DNA of 64,000 bases, taken from assembly GCF_027853245.1 (NCBI RefSeq), contig NZ_JAPTZM010000001.1. One strand, given 5' to 3'. This document shows, piece after piece, positions 1 to 8,677 of this stretch; positions within the stretch are counted from its first letter, which is position 1; each line of letters opens with the position of its first letter. Source of the stretch: Atlantibacter subterraneus. GTDB taxonomy: Bacteria > Pseudomonadota > Gammaproteobacteria > Enterobacterales > Enterobacteriaceae. The translations under genes and the position numbers were made by a program. Under the pieces are notes generated by a model, which saw only the letters and a list, made by a program, of their open reading frames with translations, was not told where the DNA came from and did no database searches.

Positions 1-1750
1 CGGTGGCCTGGTCGCCGTCCATCAGCGTCCCCGTCATCACCAGCGAATAGCCGTTCTGGCCCGCCAGCAGATCGTGCACCGATTTAACGTAATCAAGGCG
101 ATAAGCACTGTCGTTTAACGCCAGTACGCTGTCGTTAAAGGCGATACGCGAGCCGGAGAGCGTCAGGCTATCCGCAGAGGCGGTTTCTGCCGAGGCCGCC
201 TGAGTAAACAGCTGCGCCGAGTGGGTTTCCAGTACGCTGTTATTCAGGGTCAGCGACGAGGCGTCGCCAAGCGTCAGCGTGTCGGCAATCAGCTTACTGG
301 CGCTGAACGCGAGATTGCCCTGGGTGAGATTCACCGGCGCAACCACGCTGCCTCCGCTCACCGTCAGCTGCTGGCCAACGTTGGCATCGCTGAAACCGCC
401 CTCCATCACCAGGTTTCCGTTCAGGTTCAAGGCGTTAAAGCCGCTGAATTTTCCGCCGTCAATCTGCTGAATGGAAGCGCCGAGGTTTAGCACGCTGCTG
501 CCGTTGCCGTAGAGGTTGCCCTGCACTTGCGCGTTATCCAGCCAGATGGCCGCGTTCTGTAGCGTGCCGTTGTTGAGGATTACGTCGCCGGTCACCAGGC
601 TGTTATCGGTAATATGCAGCGCCAGATCGCCTTTTCCGCCGCTGGCGTTAATATTCCCGTCCACCACGCTATCGGCCAGTGTAACCTGGATATCTTTAGC
701 ATTGCGGAGCGTTAAATTCCCTGAGAGTTGGCTGGAAGTAAAAGTACTGCTAATAAGATCGGCACCGGCGAGATCGCTATTTCCGGTCACCGTAGAATCG
801 TTAACGTTTAAAAACGTGTGTTTGGCATTAATTAAAGAGAGCGCATTGTTATTGGTGTCAGTAGTGGCTGTCGCGCTGCTGCCATCCAGCGAGACCCGTG
901 TGGTGCCGCCGGAGCCGCTGACGGCTAACGTGCCGAACAGGTCGCTTTGTTCTACCTGAACGGTATTGGTATTCGCTGAAGAAGTGAGCCCTGACAGATT
1001 AATGGCGGTTTTGGTGGCGTTTGCCGCGTTGCGGCTATCAATAACGCTGTTTTTCAGCGCTACTGTATTATCACCCAGGCCATTATAAATCAGGATCCCG
1101 CCTTGATTAATCTCACTGTCGGTCAGTTCAATATTATGGCTGCCTGCGCCGCCGGTAAAAATACCGCCGTTGAGTTGGCTATTATTGGTGATTTCAATTT
1201 CCTGATTGCCTTTATCTGCACTATCCAGATAAATGGCGTAACCTTTGGCGTAGGCTTTTCCTCGGGTATTTCGGTCGTAATCTTTTGTTGGGTCGGCACC
1301 GTTCAGTGTCGAATGATCAACGACAATATGGCTGTGGGTGGTAGAGCCTCCCGCTTCCAGCCAGTCCACCGAAGCATCATTGACCAGGGTAATATTGACC
1401 GAACCGCCCTTACTGGCGTTGATATAAAAGCCATCCAGTTTGGCCCCATCAACCAGTAAGCTTTGTAGATCGTTATCGCCACGGGAAGCGCCGCCAGCGG
1501 CGGTATACAGGTTTTGCGCTTTGGCATTGCCGTCAATAATGGCGTTTTGCGAAGGGACTGTAAAATACCAGGCTTTGGCAGACGTATAGTTGCCGTAGAG
1601 CGTCATATCATTTTCAACCAGCCCGCATACTCCATTTCCGCTGGTAGATACACACTCGCTGGCATAGCTGGAACTGGCCATAACCATACTACCGGTAAAA
1701 ATAATGGCCATACTTTGTGCGACAGGTGTTAACTGGAAATACTTTCTCAT
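1..1750 (-). CDS. Autotransporter passenger domain (5' part, runs off the window)
   Basis: The reading frame starts at the ATG complementary to 1748-1750, with AGGAG about seven bases upstream, and stays open for some 583 codons to the window edge, so the C-terminal part is missing. The first 29 or so residues form a signal peptide (charged MRKYF start, hydrophobic middle, likely cut after SSYA). The remainder is a long series of short repeats rich in N, G, S, T and D, of the kind 'NSxLxGN', 'DSxVxGN', 'LTLSGS', which is the pattern of a right-handed beta-helix passenger. In this family a C-terminal beta-barrel exports the passenger to the cell surface; that barrel would lie to the left of this window and is not seen. 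A role in adhesion or biofilm is a family inference. A two-partner or trimeric adhesin is less likely given the signal peptide and repeat style. Confidence 0.8.
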   Translation of the reverse strand, partial: MRKYFQLTPVAQSMAIIFTGSMVMASSSYASECVSTSGNGVCGLVENDMTLYGNYTSAKAWYFTVPSQNAIIDGNAKAQNLYTAAGGASRGDNDLQSLLVDGAKLDGFYINASKGGSVNITLVNDASVDWLEAGGSTTHSHIVVDHSTLNGADPTKDYDRNTRGKAYAKGYAIYLDSADKGNQEIEITNNSQLNGGIFTGGAGSHNIELTDSEINQGGILIYNGLGDNTVALKNSVIDSRNAANATKTAINLSGLTSSANTNTVQVEQSDLFGTLAVSGSGGTTRVSLDGSSATATTDTNNNALSLINAKHTFLNVNDSTVTGNSDLAGADLISSTFTSSQLSGNLTLRNAKDIQVTLADSVVDGNINASGGKGDLALHITDNSLVTGDVILNNGTLQNAAIWLDNAQVQGNLYGNGSSVLNLGASIQQIDGGKFSGFNALNLNGNLVMEGGFSDANVGQQLTVSGGSVVAPVNLTQGNLAFSASKLIADTLTLGDASSLTLNNSVLETHSAQLFTQAASAETASADSLTLSGSRIAFNDSVLALNDSAYRLDYVKSVHDLLAGQNGYSLVMTGTLMDGDQAT

Positions 1751-2066
1751 GATCAAGCTCCTTTTGTGAGAATAAAAAAACCAGCAAAGCGTTTACAATT
1801 TCTTATCGGCGCGCCTTGCTTTTAATAACAATAACAAACTTCCTGAATTACCTTGTTAAGACCAAAGACCCGCCACCAGGAAAATTCTTATCAGTAATTA
1901 CAATTTCTTGTTTTTGTACGCATTTAGTTACCAATAAAAAAATCAACCGCACGTTATGTCGCTATTTGGATAAGATTAATCCTATACTCATAGAATATTT
2001 TCTGAATTGCAAATTGCTGGTCCAGGATGGAATATTCCTGGTAAGTTTCCCTTGAAGGATGTGGGT
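1751..2066. promoter_or_regulatory. Divergent intergenic region, autotransporter / LuxR gene
   Basis: This 316-base gap is AT-rich and holds the Shine-Dalgarno sites of both divergent genes at its ends. It should contain both promoters. I could not assign a -35/-10 pair or an operator with confidence. Open frames across it are not preceded by good ribosome binding sites. Confidence 0.5.
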
Positions 2067-2678
2067 ATGATTATCGTTGTAACGAACTGTGGATTATTTA
2101 AAAACGGATTTGAAAGCTTTCAGGAAAGTTACATCTGTGATTGCACTTCATTTTCCCGGGTTGAATACGTTACGCAAATAGGCAAAGCCTCTTTTCAAAA
2201 ATATGCGCAGGTCAAAGCTATTATTGTTGATTATGAGCAGCAGGACATATCATTATTAATCGCATTAATGGAAATAAAGTCTGTTGATCCTGAACTGACG
2301 CTGATATTGATGACCCGCGAAGCCCGCTTTTCAAATACTATTGAAAATATTCTGATCAATACCGTTGCTGATTATGCGCTGAACTGTACCGACTCCCTGA
2401 GAAAACTGGAGCGGATACTCCGGGAGCTGCACGGCTGCACACAGCATAAAACCATCGTTAAAAATACCGCCTGGTACCGCATCGAAAAGGCCTCGAACCT
2501 GACCCGTAAAGAAGAAGTGGTGCTGCCGTATATTGTCTCGGGGAAAAATAACAAAGAGATTTCACGCTACCTGAATTTATCTCAGAAAACAGTCAGTTGC
2601 CATCGGCGAAGCATTTATGAAAAATTCAAAGTGAATAATTTGATTGGTCTGTACAACACCTTTTGCTATACGAAATAG
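2067..2678 (+). CDS. LuxR-type HTH transcriptional regulator
   Basis: A 203-residue protein. The ATG at 2067 follows GAAGGA with seven-base spacing, so it is preferred to an in-frame ATG 60 bases upstream. The C-terminal 60 residues form a LuxR/GerE helix-turn-helix (LTRKEEVVLPYIVSGKNNKE, then isoleucine-serine and a recognition helix with KTVSCHRRSIYEKF). The N-terminal ~130 residues look like a divergent response-regulator or ligand domain, but no clear phosphoacceptor Asp pattern is visible. It is transcribed divergently from the autotransporter gene and is 19 bases upstream of a small unknown gene, so it is a natural candidate regulator of that surface protein. This organisation resembles fimbria/autotransporter control regions in enterobacteria; the specific target is inferred. 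Confidence 0.75.
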   Translation: MIIVVTNCGLFKNGFESFQESYICDCTSFSRVEYVTQIGKASFQKYAQVKAIIVDYEQQDISLLIALMEIKSVDPELTLILMTREARFSNTIENILINTVADYALNCTDSLRKLERILRELHGCTQHKTIVKNTAWYRIEKASNLTRKEEVVLPYIVSGKNNKEISRYLNLSQKTVSCHRRSIYEKFKVNNLIGLYNTFCYTK

Positions 2679-2697
2679 CCGTTAACCGGGTCGGATT

Positions 2698-3060
2698 ATG
2701 TCTACCTCACAATATATAGAACAAGCGTTGCAGCACTGTTTTTTAGCGTTATATCACCAAAACGGCGAAACCCATTCCACGGCGGCGTATTCGACGCTTT
2801 TCGCCACCCTCAGTGAACAGGATGTGCCCGCCTGCCAGCGCAAATATTACCGGGATTTAAAACAGACCTTTCTGGCGGCCATCAGCCTTATTGAGCAGAA
2901 CCTGGCGCAACAGGGCAATGAGCTGTTTATCGGTAAGCTCCGGCAAAAGATGCTGATTCAGCTGCTGGAGTTTTATAAGCAAACCTGTGGCTGGCTGGCG
3001 GTAGAGGAGTACATTGCTTCGCGCAATACTCTCCTCTACCACCACGCGCACTGCGAGTAA
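2698..3060 (+). CDS. Small unrecognised protein downstream of LuxR regulator
   Basis: A 120-residue protein that begins 19 bases after the LuxR stop, preceded by GGGTCGGA, so it is probably cotranscribed. It is predicted helical and soluble, with several cysteines (positions near 14, 41, 102 and 119) and no signal peptide or membrane segment. I do not recognise the family. Its stop codon abuts the stop codon of the convergent HAD phosphatase gene with no base between. A role as partner of the LuxR protein is possible but rests only on position. Confidence 0.6.
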   Translation: MSTSQYIEQALQHCFLALYHQNGETHSTAAYSTLFATLSEQDVPACQRKYYRDLKQTFLAAISLIEQNLAQQGNELFIGKLRQKMLIQLLEFYKQTCGWLAVEEYIASRNTLLYHHAHCE

Positions 3061-3870
3061 TCAGGCGGGTAGCCGCTGTTCCAGCACCGCGTCAATCACC
3101 TCCAGCACGCCGCTGTGATTCAGCGATCCGGTGGCGTATTTGGCGATCTTTTTCACTTCCGGCGCGGCGTTGTCCATGGCGAAGGAGTACCCCGCCAGTT
3201 GCAGCATTTCAATATCGTTGCCGCTGTCACCCACCGCCACGCATTCGCTGGGGTTGATATCCCAGCGCGCCATCAGGCGCTGTAAGCCGCTGGCCTTGTG
3301 TGACCCGGGAATGATCAAATCCACAAAGCCGAAACCGCTGGTTACGGGCTTAACGATACCGTCCAGCGAATGGTGCAGGCTGTCTACCAGCGCCGGGATC
3401 GCGTCATCATGCAAATTCAGTGAGAATTTAAAGATCACATCGTCAATGGCGTACAGATCGTCCACCGGCTTCAGGCGGTGATAGTGTTTCGACATCAAAT
3501 CGATAAACGCCTGCGGCGCGCCGGTGCGGTAATAAGCGCTTTCCAGCCCGCAGACCACGAAGTTAATGCCGTCGAATTCGCCGAGTTCATCCACCACTTT
3601 GTGGAACTGAGCGGTGGTCAGCTCACCGTGATGAACGCGCTGCCCCTGGTCATAAACCAGCGCGCCGTTTTCCGCAACGAACGAGATGTCGTGACAAATC
3701 TCAGGGAAGAATGAAATAAGCTGGTAGTACTGGTTGCCGCTGGCGACCACAAACTTGATGCCCTTCTCCTTCAGCGCGTGGTACTGCCGTTGAAACCTTT
3801 CCCGATCGTAATCCTTTTTCTCGTTGAGAAAGGTGCCATCCATATCCACCGCGATGAGCTTAATCTTCAT
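3061..3870 (-). CDS. Cof-type HAD sugar phosphatase (YbiV-like)
   Basis: A 269-residue cytoplasmic HAD-superfamily phosphatase of the Cof/type IIB class. Motif I is VDMDGTF with the nucleophile Asp9 and acid/base Asp11. The GNQYYQLISFFPE segment after motif II and the late VAVGDSGNDIEML motif (Mg-binding aspartates) match E. coli YbiV (SupH) almost word for word. YbiV dephosphorylates sugar phosphates such as fructose-1-phosphate and erythrose-4-phosphate, and a similar activity is likely here. The length equals the family norm. It is monocistronic, converging on the small gene to its left. A paralogue such as YbjI is the main alternative. Confidence 0.85.
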   Translation of the reverse strand: MKIKLIAVDMDGTFLNEKKDYDRERFQRQYHALKEKGIKFVVASGNQYYQLISFFPEICHDISFVAENGALVYDQGQRVHHGELTTAQFHKVVDELGEFDGINFVVCGLESAYYRTGAPQAFIDLMSKHYHRLKPVDDLYAIDDVIFKFSLNLHDDAIPALVDSLHHSLDGIVKPVTSGFGFVDLIIPGSHKASGLQRLMARWDINPSECVAVGDSGNDIEMLQLAGYSFAMDNAAPEVKKIAKYATGSLNHSGVLEVIDAVLEQRLPA

Positions 3871-3970
3871 ACAACCTCATTAAATCAGTACAACTTAAGG
3901 GCGATATGCTAACACCCTTTAATCAAAGAACCATATGGAATGGACATATTCATACTTATCGCAAATGAAT

Positions 3971-4798
3971 TCACGACTGTTCCAGCCGCGCCATCACCGC
4001 CCGCAGCGCCTCACGGCTCACCCCATGCACCGGGTGCGATAAGGCAAGCCCGCACTCCTCCACCAGGCAATCATACAGCGCATCGGCATTGGGTAATTCT
4101 TCCGTAGCGGCAGGATGGCCAGGCACACGCCGGGTGACGCGCCGGTTAAGCAGCGTGATTTTGCCGCCGTCGGGGCGCATCAACGCCAGCAGCAAATGAT
4201 GCCGGAAATGGGAGTCCGGCCAGCGGGAGACAAAATGGTTCGCCATCAGATAATCCGCCGGATACTGGTGCGCCAGGTCGAAGCGGTACAGCGCCTGCCA
4301 GCCCTCGTCGTTGCGCGTCTCCAGAGAGTAATCGTCGTGGTTCCGGATCAGCCGGTAGCTGCCGTGCGGCGTGTTTTGCACCGCATCCGGGATAAACGCT
4401 ATCGGCGTCGACAGCGTCTGGCCGCCGAAACCCACGTCTGCCAGCCACTGGGCATCATCAAGGGTGATCAGTGACAGCCGATGGGTGCGCGGCGGCATCT
4501 CCGGTGGATTAGCCAGCACCACCCGCGCCCCCAGATCCTGCACCGCGAATCCCAGCTCGCGCAGCGCGCGGGTAAAGACGCCGTTCTGCTCGTAGCAGTA
4601 GCCGCCGCGTCGGGCGCTAAGCAGTTTGTCAGCGAGATGCGCGTCATCCAGCAAAATGGGCCGTTCCAGCAACACGTCAAGATTTTCGAAGGGGATATGG
4701 CAGGTGTGCAGTAAATGCAGCTGTTTTAACGTCGCGTAATCCGCGCGCGCCTCACCGTGAAAGCCGATGCGCGCAAAGTAATCATCAATAAAGGCCAT
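3971..4798 (-). CDS. nhoA: Arylamine N-acetyltransferase / N-hydroxyarylamine O-acetyltransferase
   Basis: A 275-residue cytosolic enzyme that transfers acetyl groups from acetyl-CoA to arylamines and N-hydroxyarylamines. The catalytic triad of the NAT family is visible: Cys68 in RRGGYCYEQN, His106 in PPRTHRL and Asp121 in WLADVGFGG. The sequence is collinear with E. coli NhoA (281 residues), including the PFENLDVLL and SHFRHHLL segments. It has no evident operon partners. In E. coli nhoA is near pptA; here they are 15 kb apart with other genes between. Confidence 0.92.
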   Translation of the reverse strand: MAFIDDYFARIGFHGEARADYATLKQLHLLHTCHIPFENLDVLLERPILLDDAHLADKLLSARRGGYCYEQNGVFTRALRELGFAVQDLGARVVLANPPEMPPRTHRLSLITLDDAQWLADVGFGGQTLSTPIAFIPDAVQNTPHGSYRLIRNHDDYSLETRNDEGWQALYRFDLAHQYPADYLMANHFVSRWPDSHFRHHLLLALMRPDGGKITLLNRRVTRRVPGHPAATEELPNADALYDCLVEECGLALSHPVHGVSREALRAVMARLEQS

Positions 4799-4870
4799 AA
4801 CCGGGTTCCTGTAAAAACACCCTACAGTTATAGCCTTTAATAACCATTTCCTGTTTCGGTTTGTGCGATT

Positions 4871-6142
4871 TCAGGGATCTTCTGGCGCAATCAGGATCGC
4901 GCGGATATCGTTAACGTTGGTCAGCGTCGGGCCGGTGATCACCAACGCCTGCTGCGCGGCAAAGTAGCTGTAGCTGTCATGGGCATCGAGGAATGCGCCG
5001 GCATCCGGCCCGCGCGTCAGGGTATCTGGCCCGATAACCGCACCGGCGGCGTCCTCAGTGCCGTCAATACCGTCGCTGTCCCCGGCGATGGCCCAAATCC
5101 CCGCCTCGCCTTTGAGCGCCACCGCCAGGCTGAGTAAAAACTCGCAATTGCGCCCGCCGCGCCCGCCCTCGCTGCTGCCCAGCGTCACGGTGGTTTCTCC
5201 GCCGCTCAGCAGGATCGCAGGCGGCTTCACCGGTAAGCCGTGGCGCTTCACCGAACGGGCGATCCCGGCCATCATGATGCCCATCTGGGCGCTTTCGCCC
5301 TCCAGCGCATCGCCGAGGATCAGCGGCGTATAGCCGAGCTTTTCAGCCATCTGCGCCGCCGCCTGTAGTGCCGAGTGCGGCGTGGCGATCGTTCGCACCT
5401 CGCTGCGGATATCACTTTCCCGCACCGGCTCGCGCGGCTGGTCCAGTACCTGCCGCACCGCCTCCGGCACCGGGATCTGATAGCGCGCCAGAATCGCCTG
5501 CGCCTGCGCCGCCGAACTGTTATCCGCGACCGTCGGGCCAGAGGCGATATCGCCGGGGTCATCCCCCGGCACATCGCTGATCGCCAGCGTCACTACCCGC
5601 GCCGGATACGCCGCTTTCGCCAGCCGCCCGCCCTTGATATCCGACAGCTGCTTGCGCACCACGTTGATTTCGTGGATGGTCGCCCCGCTGCGCAACAGCG
5701 CTTTGGTGAGCGCCTGCTTATCCGCCAGGGTTATGCCAGACCGGGGCAGCGCCAGCAGCGCCGATCCGCCGCCGGACATCAGCGCAATCACGCAGTCGTC
5801 CGGTCCCAGGTCCTTTACGCTTTCCAGCGCCAGCATCGACGCCATTTCGCTCATGCAGTCCGATACCGGATGGGCCGCTTCAATAATCCGGATACGCTGG
5901 CACGCCACCGCATGGCCGTAACGCGTCACTACCACGCCGCTCAGCGCCACGTCCGGCCAGGCGGATTCCAGCACCGCCGCCATGGCGGCGCTGGCCTTGC
6001 CCGCGCCGACCACCACACAGCGTCCGCCAGGCTTTTCCGGCAGCGCCTGACGCAGCGCGTCGCTCGGGTCGGCCCGCTGGATCGCCGCCTGGAAAATCTC
6101 CCGCAGTTCGCCACGGTATTGTGCATCCTGAGAGATTGCCAT
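4871..6142 (-). CDS. ttuD: Glycerate 2-kinase / hydroxypyruvate reductase family (MOFRL)
   Basis: A 423-residue protein of the GckA/TtuD family: an N-terminal DUF4147 kinase domain (VVVGAGKASAAMA near residues 43-55, ALMSGGGSALL in the middle) and a C-terminal MOFRL domain (LLSGGETTVTL, GDSDGIDGTEDAAGA). Members phosphorylate glycerate to 2-phosphoglycerate; many are named hydroxypyruvate reductase from older work. It is the last gene of a leftward operon, starting 10 bases after the tartrate dehydrogenase stop. With that dehydrogenase and the MFS carrier it would complete conversion of tartrate (or a related acid) to glycerate and then to glycolysis. Confidence 0.85.
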   Translation of the reverse strand: MAISQDAQYRGELREIFQAAIQRADPSDALRQALPEKPGGRCVVVGAGKASAAMAAVLESAWPDVALSGVVVTRYGHAVACQRIRIIEAAHPVSDCMSEMASMLALESVKDLGPDDCVIALMSGGGSALLALPRSGITLADKQALTKALLRSGATIHEINVVRKQLSDIKGGRLAKAAYPARVVTLAISDVPGDDPGDIASGPTVADNSSAAQAQAILARYQIPVPEAVRQVLDQPREPVRESDIRSEVRTIATPHSALQAAAQMAEKLGYTPLILGDALEGESAQMGIMMAGIARSVKRHGLPVKPPAILLSGGETTVTLGSSEGGRGGRNCEFLLSLAVALKGEAGIWAIAGDSDGIDGTEDAAGAVIGPDTLTRGPDAGAFLDAHDSYSYFAAQQALVITGPTLTNVNDIRAILIAPEDP

Positions 6143-6152
6143 AGCCCCTCCG

Positions 6153-7220
6153 TTAACTTTCCAGAATGGCGTGGATTACCGCGTCGGTCACCTGACGGGT
6201 GTTAGCGCTGCCGCCGACGTCCGGCGTCTTAATGCCCGCCGCACAGACCTGATCTACCGCGCTCAGCAGCAGCGCCGCCGCGTCCGCTTCGCCGAGGTGT
6301 TCCAGCATCTGCGCCGCGGTCCAGAAGCTGGCTACCGGGTTAGCGATGCCCTTGCCGGTGATGTCAAACGCCGAGCCGTGGATCGGTTCGAACATCGACG
6401 GGAAACGGCGTTCCGGGTCGATATTGGCGGTCGGCGCAACGCCCAGGCTGCCTGCCAGCGCCCCCGCCAGATCCGACAGGATATCGGCGTGCAGGTTGGT
6501 GGCGACGATGGTATCGAGAGACTGCGGATGCAGCGTCATGCGCACCGTCATGGCGTCCACCAGCATTTTGTCCCAGCTGACGTCCGGAAATTCCGCCGCC
6601 ACTTCCGCCGCGATTTCATCCCACATCACCATGCCGTGACGCTGGGCGTTGGATTTGGTCACCACGGTCAGCAATTTGCGCGGGCGCGACTGCGCCAGAC
6701 GGAAGGCGTAGCGCATAATGCGCGTTACGCCGACGCGGGTGAAAATCGCCACTTCGGTGCCCACTTCTTCCGGCAATCCCCGGTGGGCGCGTCCGCCGTT
6801 GCCGGAATATTCCCCTTCCGAGTTTTCCCGCACGATCACCCAGTCCAGCGCGCCCGGCCCGGCGTGGCGCAACGGCGACTCAATCCCCGGCAGGATGCGG
6901 GTTGGACGCACGTTGGCATACTGATCGAATCCCTGGCAGATCGGCAGACGCAGCCCCCAGAGGGTAATATGGTCCGGCACGTCCGGCGCGCCCACCGCGC
7001 CGAAGTAGATGGCGTCAAACGCCTTAAGCTGTGCCAGGCCGTCTTCCGGCATCATCACGCCGTGGGATTTGTAATAATCCGAGCCCCACTCAAAGGTCTG
7101 GAAGGAGAAACGCAGCGTGCCGAGGCGTTTTTCCAGCGCTTTTAGCACATCGATCCCGGCGGAGATCACTTCCGGGCCGATACCGTCAGCGGGAATAGCG
7201 GCGATTGAGTAATTTTTCAT
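6153..7220 (-). CDS. ttuC: Tartrate dehydrogenase/decarboxylase or D-malate dehydrogenase family
   Basis: A 355-residue beta-decarboxylating dehydrogenase of the isocitrate/isopropylmalate dehydrogenase family, closest to TtuC and E. coli DmlA (361 residues). Family marks: IPADGIGPEV at the N-terminus, FDAIYFGAVGAPD, VVRENSEGEYS, the TKSNAQRHGMVMWDE catalytic lysine region, DILSDLAGALAGSLG metal-binding aspartates, and MFEPIHGSAFDI for the nucleotide. It uses NAD+ and a divalent metal to oxidise tartrate or D-malate. It is 24 bases downstream of the MFS gene and 10 bases upstream of the glycerate kinase gene. The segment after ITLWG differs from DmlA (GLRLPICQGFDQY rather than a KFRREFDQY type), so the substrate may differ. 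Confidence 0.85.
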   Translation of the reverse strand: MKNYSIAAIPADGIGPEVISAGIDVLKALEKRLGTLRFSFQTFEWGSDYYKSHGVMMPEDGLAQLKAFDAIYFGAVGAPDVPDHITLWGLRLPICQGFDQYANVRPTRILPGIESPLRHAGPGALDWVIVRENSEGEYSGNGGRAHRGLPEEVGTEVAIFTRVGVTRIMRYAFRLAQSRPRKLLTVVTKSNAQRHGMVMWDEIAAEVAAEFPDVSWDKMLVDAMTVRMTLHPQSLDTIVATNLHADILSDLAGALAGSLGVAPTANIDPERRFPSMFEPIHGSAFDITGKGIANPVASFWTAAQMLEHLGEADAAALLLSAVDQVCAAGIKTPDVGGSANTRQVTDAVIHAILES

Positions 7221-7244
7221 ATTGAGTTCCTTTGGAATGCGTTG

Positions 7245-8546
7245 TTAAACGTGCGTCGCCGACGCGGCGGCCGCAGCCTTTTTGTTCATGGATGAGAGCA
7301 GTAATACCGTGAGCGAAGAGAGCACCAGCAGACCGGCGACAAACCACAGACCCCAGGTGTAACTGCCGCTGTGTTCTTTGATGACGCCAATCATGAACGG
7401 ACCGACAAAGCCGCCCAGATTGCCGATGGAGTTAATGGTGGCGATGCCCGCCGCCGCTGCCGGGCCGGAGAGAAACAGCGTCGGCATACTCCACAGCGGC
7501 GGTTTGGAGGCGCTAATGCCGCAGTTGACGATGGTCAGTGCCAGGATCACGGTGACCACCGTGGTAGCGCTTCCGGCAAACAGCAGACCGCAGGCCGCCA
7601 GCAGGCAGGCACCGATCACATGCCACGGGCGTTCATTGGTGCGGTCAGAATGGCGCGCCCAGACCACCATCGCCATAACCGCAATCACGGCAGGAACGGC
7701 GTTCAGCAGGCCGACAGTCATCGAGGAAATCCCCAGGGTTTTGATGATCTGCGGCGACCAGATGCCGAGGGTATACAGCCCGGCGGAGGTGCCGAAGTAG
7801 ACCAATGCCAGGGCCAGCACACGCGGATCGAGCAGCCCTTTCAGCACGCTGTGCTGGGCAGTGGCCTGCTTGCGGGACTGTTCGGCGGCGAGGGTTGCCA
7901 TCAGCCAGTTGCGCTCTTCGTCATCCAGCCATTTAGCTTTTTCTGGTTTATCGGTCAGCCAGAACAGCACCACCACGCCAAACACCACGGCGGGCAGGGC
8001 TTCCAGCACAAACATCCACTGCCATCCCCGGAAGCCCATCAGGCCGTTCATCTCCAGCAGCGCGGCGGAGATCGGCGAACCCAGGGCGGTAGAAATCGGT
8101 GCGGCAGCCATAAAAATCGCCGTCACCTGGGCGCGGCGCTGGGCCGGGAACCAGTAGCTGAGATAGAGAATAATGCCGGGGAAGAAGCCCGCTTCCGCCA
8201 CGCCGAGCAGGAAACGCAGGGTGTAGAAGCTGGTGGTGCCCTGTACAAACGCCATCGCGCCGGAGACCAGCCCCCAGGTGATCATCACCCTGGCAATCCA
8301 GATACGCGCCCCGACTTTATGCAGGATCAGGTTGGACGGGACTTCAAACAGAAAATAGCCGAGGAAGAAAATCCCTGCCCCGAGGCCAAATACCGTGGGG
8401 GAAAAGCCGAGATCGTCGTTCATGGTCAGCGCCGCGAAACCGATATTGACGCGGTCGAGGAAGGCAATGAAATAGAGCAGCATGATGAAGGGTACGATGC
8501 GCCATGTGATTTTGCGCAAGACCCGTTGTTCGAGTTTGCAGGTCAT
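7245..8546 (-). CDS. MFS anion:cation symporter, tartrate/aldonate type
   Basis: A 433-residue inner-membrane transporter with 12 predicted helices, of the major facilitator ACS family (TtuB / GudP / DgoT-like). The start is the ATG at 8546 (MTCKLEQRVLRK), preceded by AGAGGA; a frame that extends 29 codons further lacks a good site. The motif after helix 2 and the RFLLGVAEAGFFPGIILYLS segment in helix 4 are typical of ACS members for organic acids. It is the first gene of a three-gene leftward operon with a tartrate dehydrogenase and glycerate kinase, so tartrate, glycerate or a related hydroxy acid is the likely cargo. Confidence 0.85.
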   Translation of the reverse strand: MTCKLEQRVLRKITWRIVPFIMLLYFIAFLDRVNIGFAALTMNDDLGFSPTVFGLGAGIFFLGYFLFEVPSNLILHKVGARIWIARVMITWGLVSGAMAFVQGTTSFYTLRFLLGVAEAGFFPGIILYLSYWFPAQRRAQVTAIFMAAAPISTALGSPISAALLEMNGLMGFRGWQWMFVLEALPAVVFGVVVLFWLTDKPEKAKWLDDEERNWLMATLAAEQSRKQATAQHSVLKGLLDPRVLALALVYFGTSAGLYTLGIWSPQIIKTLGISSMTVGLLNAVPAVIAVMAMVVWARHSDRTNERPWHVIGACLLAACGLLFAGSATTVVTVILALTIVNCGISASKPPLWSMPTLFLSGPAAAAGIATINSIGNLGGFVGPFMIGVIKEHSGSYTWGLWFVAGLLVLSSLTVLLLSSMNKKAAAAASATHV

Positions 8547-8677
8547 GTGAGGTGATCCTCTTTCGTTATGTAGGGTACGCAGTTCGTGACTGCTGTTAAC
8601 GATTATGCAAACTTTTGTTGATGTATCATTCACATGGGTTTATACAAAAAAATGCAATAATCGCTGCGGGGATCAAC
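8547..8677. promoter_or_regulatory. Divergent promoter region with nested inverted repeats (candidate LysR site)
   Basis: The 131-base gap between the divergent MFS and LysR genes contains TGTAT-N15-ATACA at 8622-8646. This is flanked by a second imperfect inverted repeat, CGATTATGCA at 8600-8609 with TGCAATAATCG at 8653-8663. LysR-family proteins bind interrupted dyads of the T-N11-A kind in just this position, so this is the probable binding region. No measured data support it. Confidence 0.45.

Noticed and set aside
1816..2055. 79-codon plus-strand frame upstream of the LuxR gene
   Set aside because: There is no ribosome site, it has AT-rich non-coding composition and overlaps the better LuxR start region.
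5375..8555. Long plus-strand open frames opposite ttuD, ttuC and the MFS gene (5375-6205, 6171-7145, 7371-8555)
   Set aside because: They are complement shadows of GC-rich genes, with low-complexity Arg/His/Gln-rich products and no start signals.
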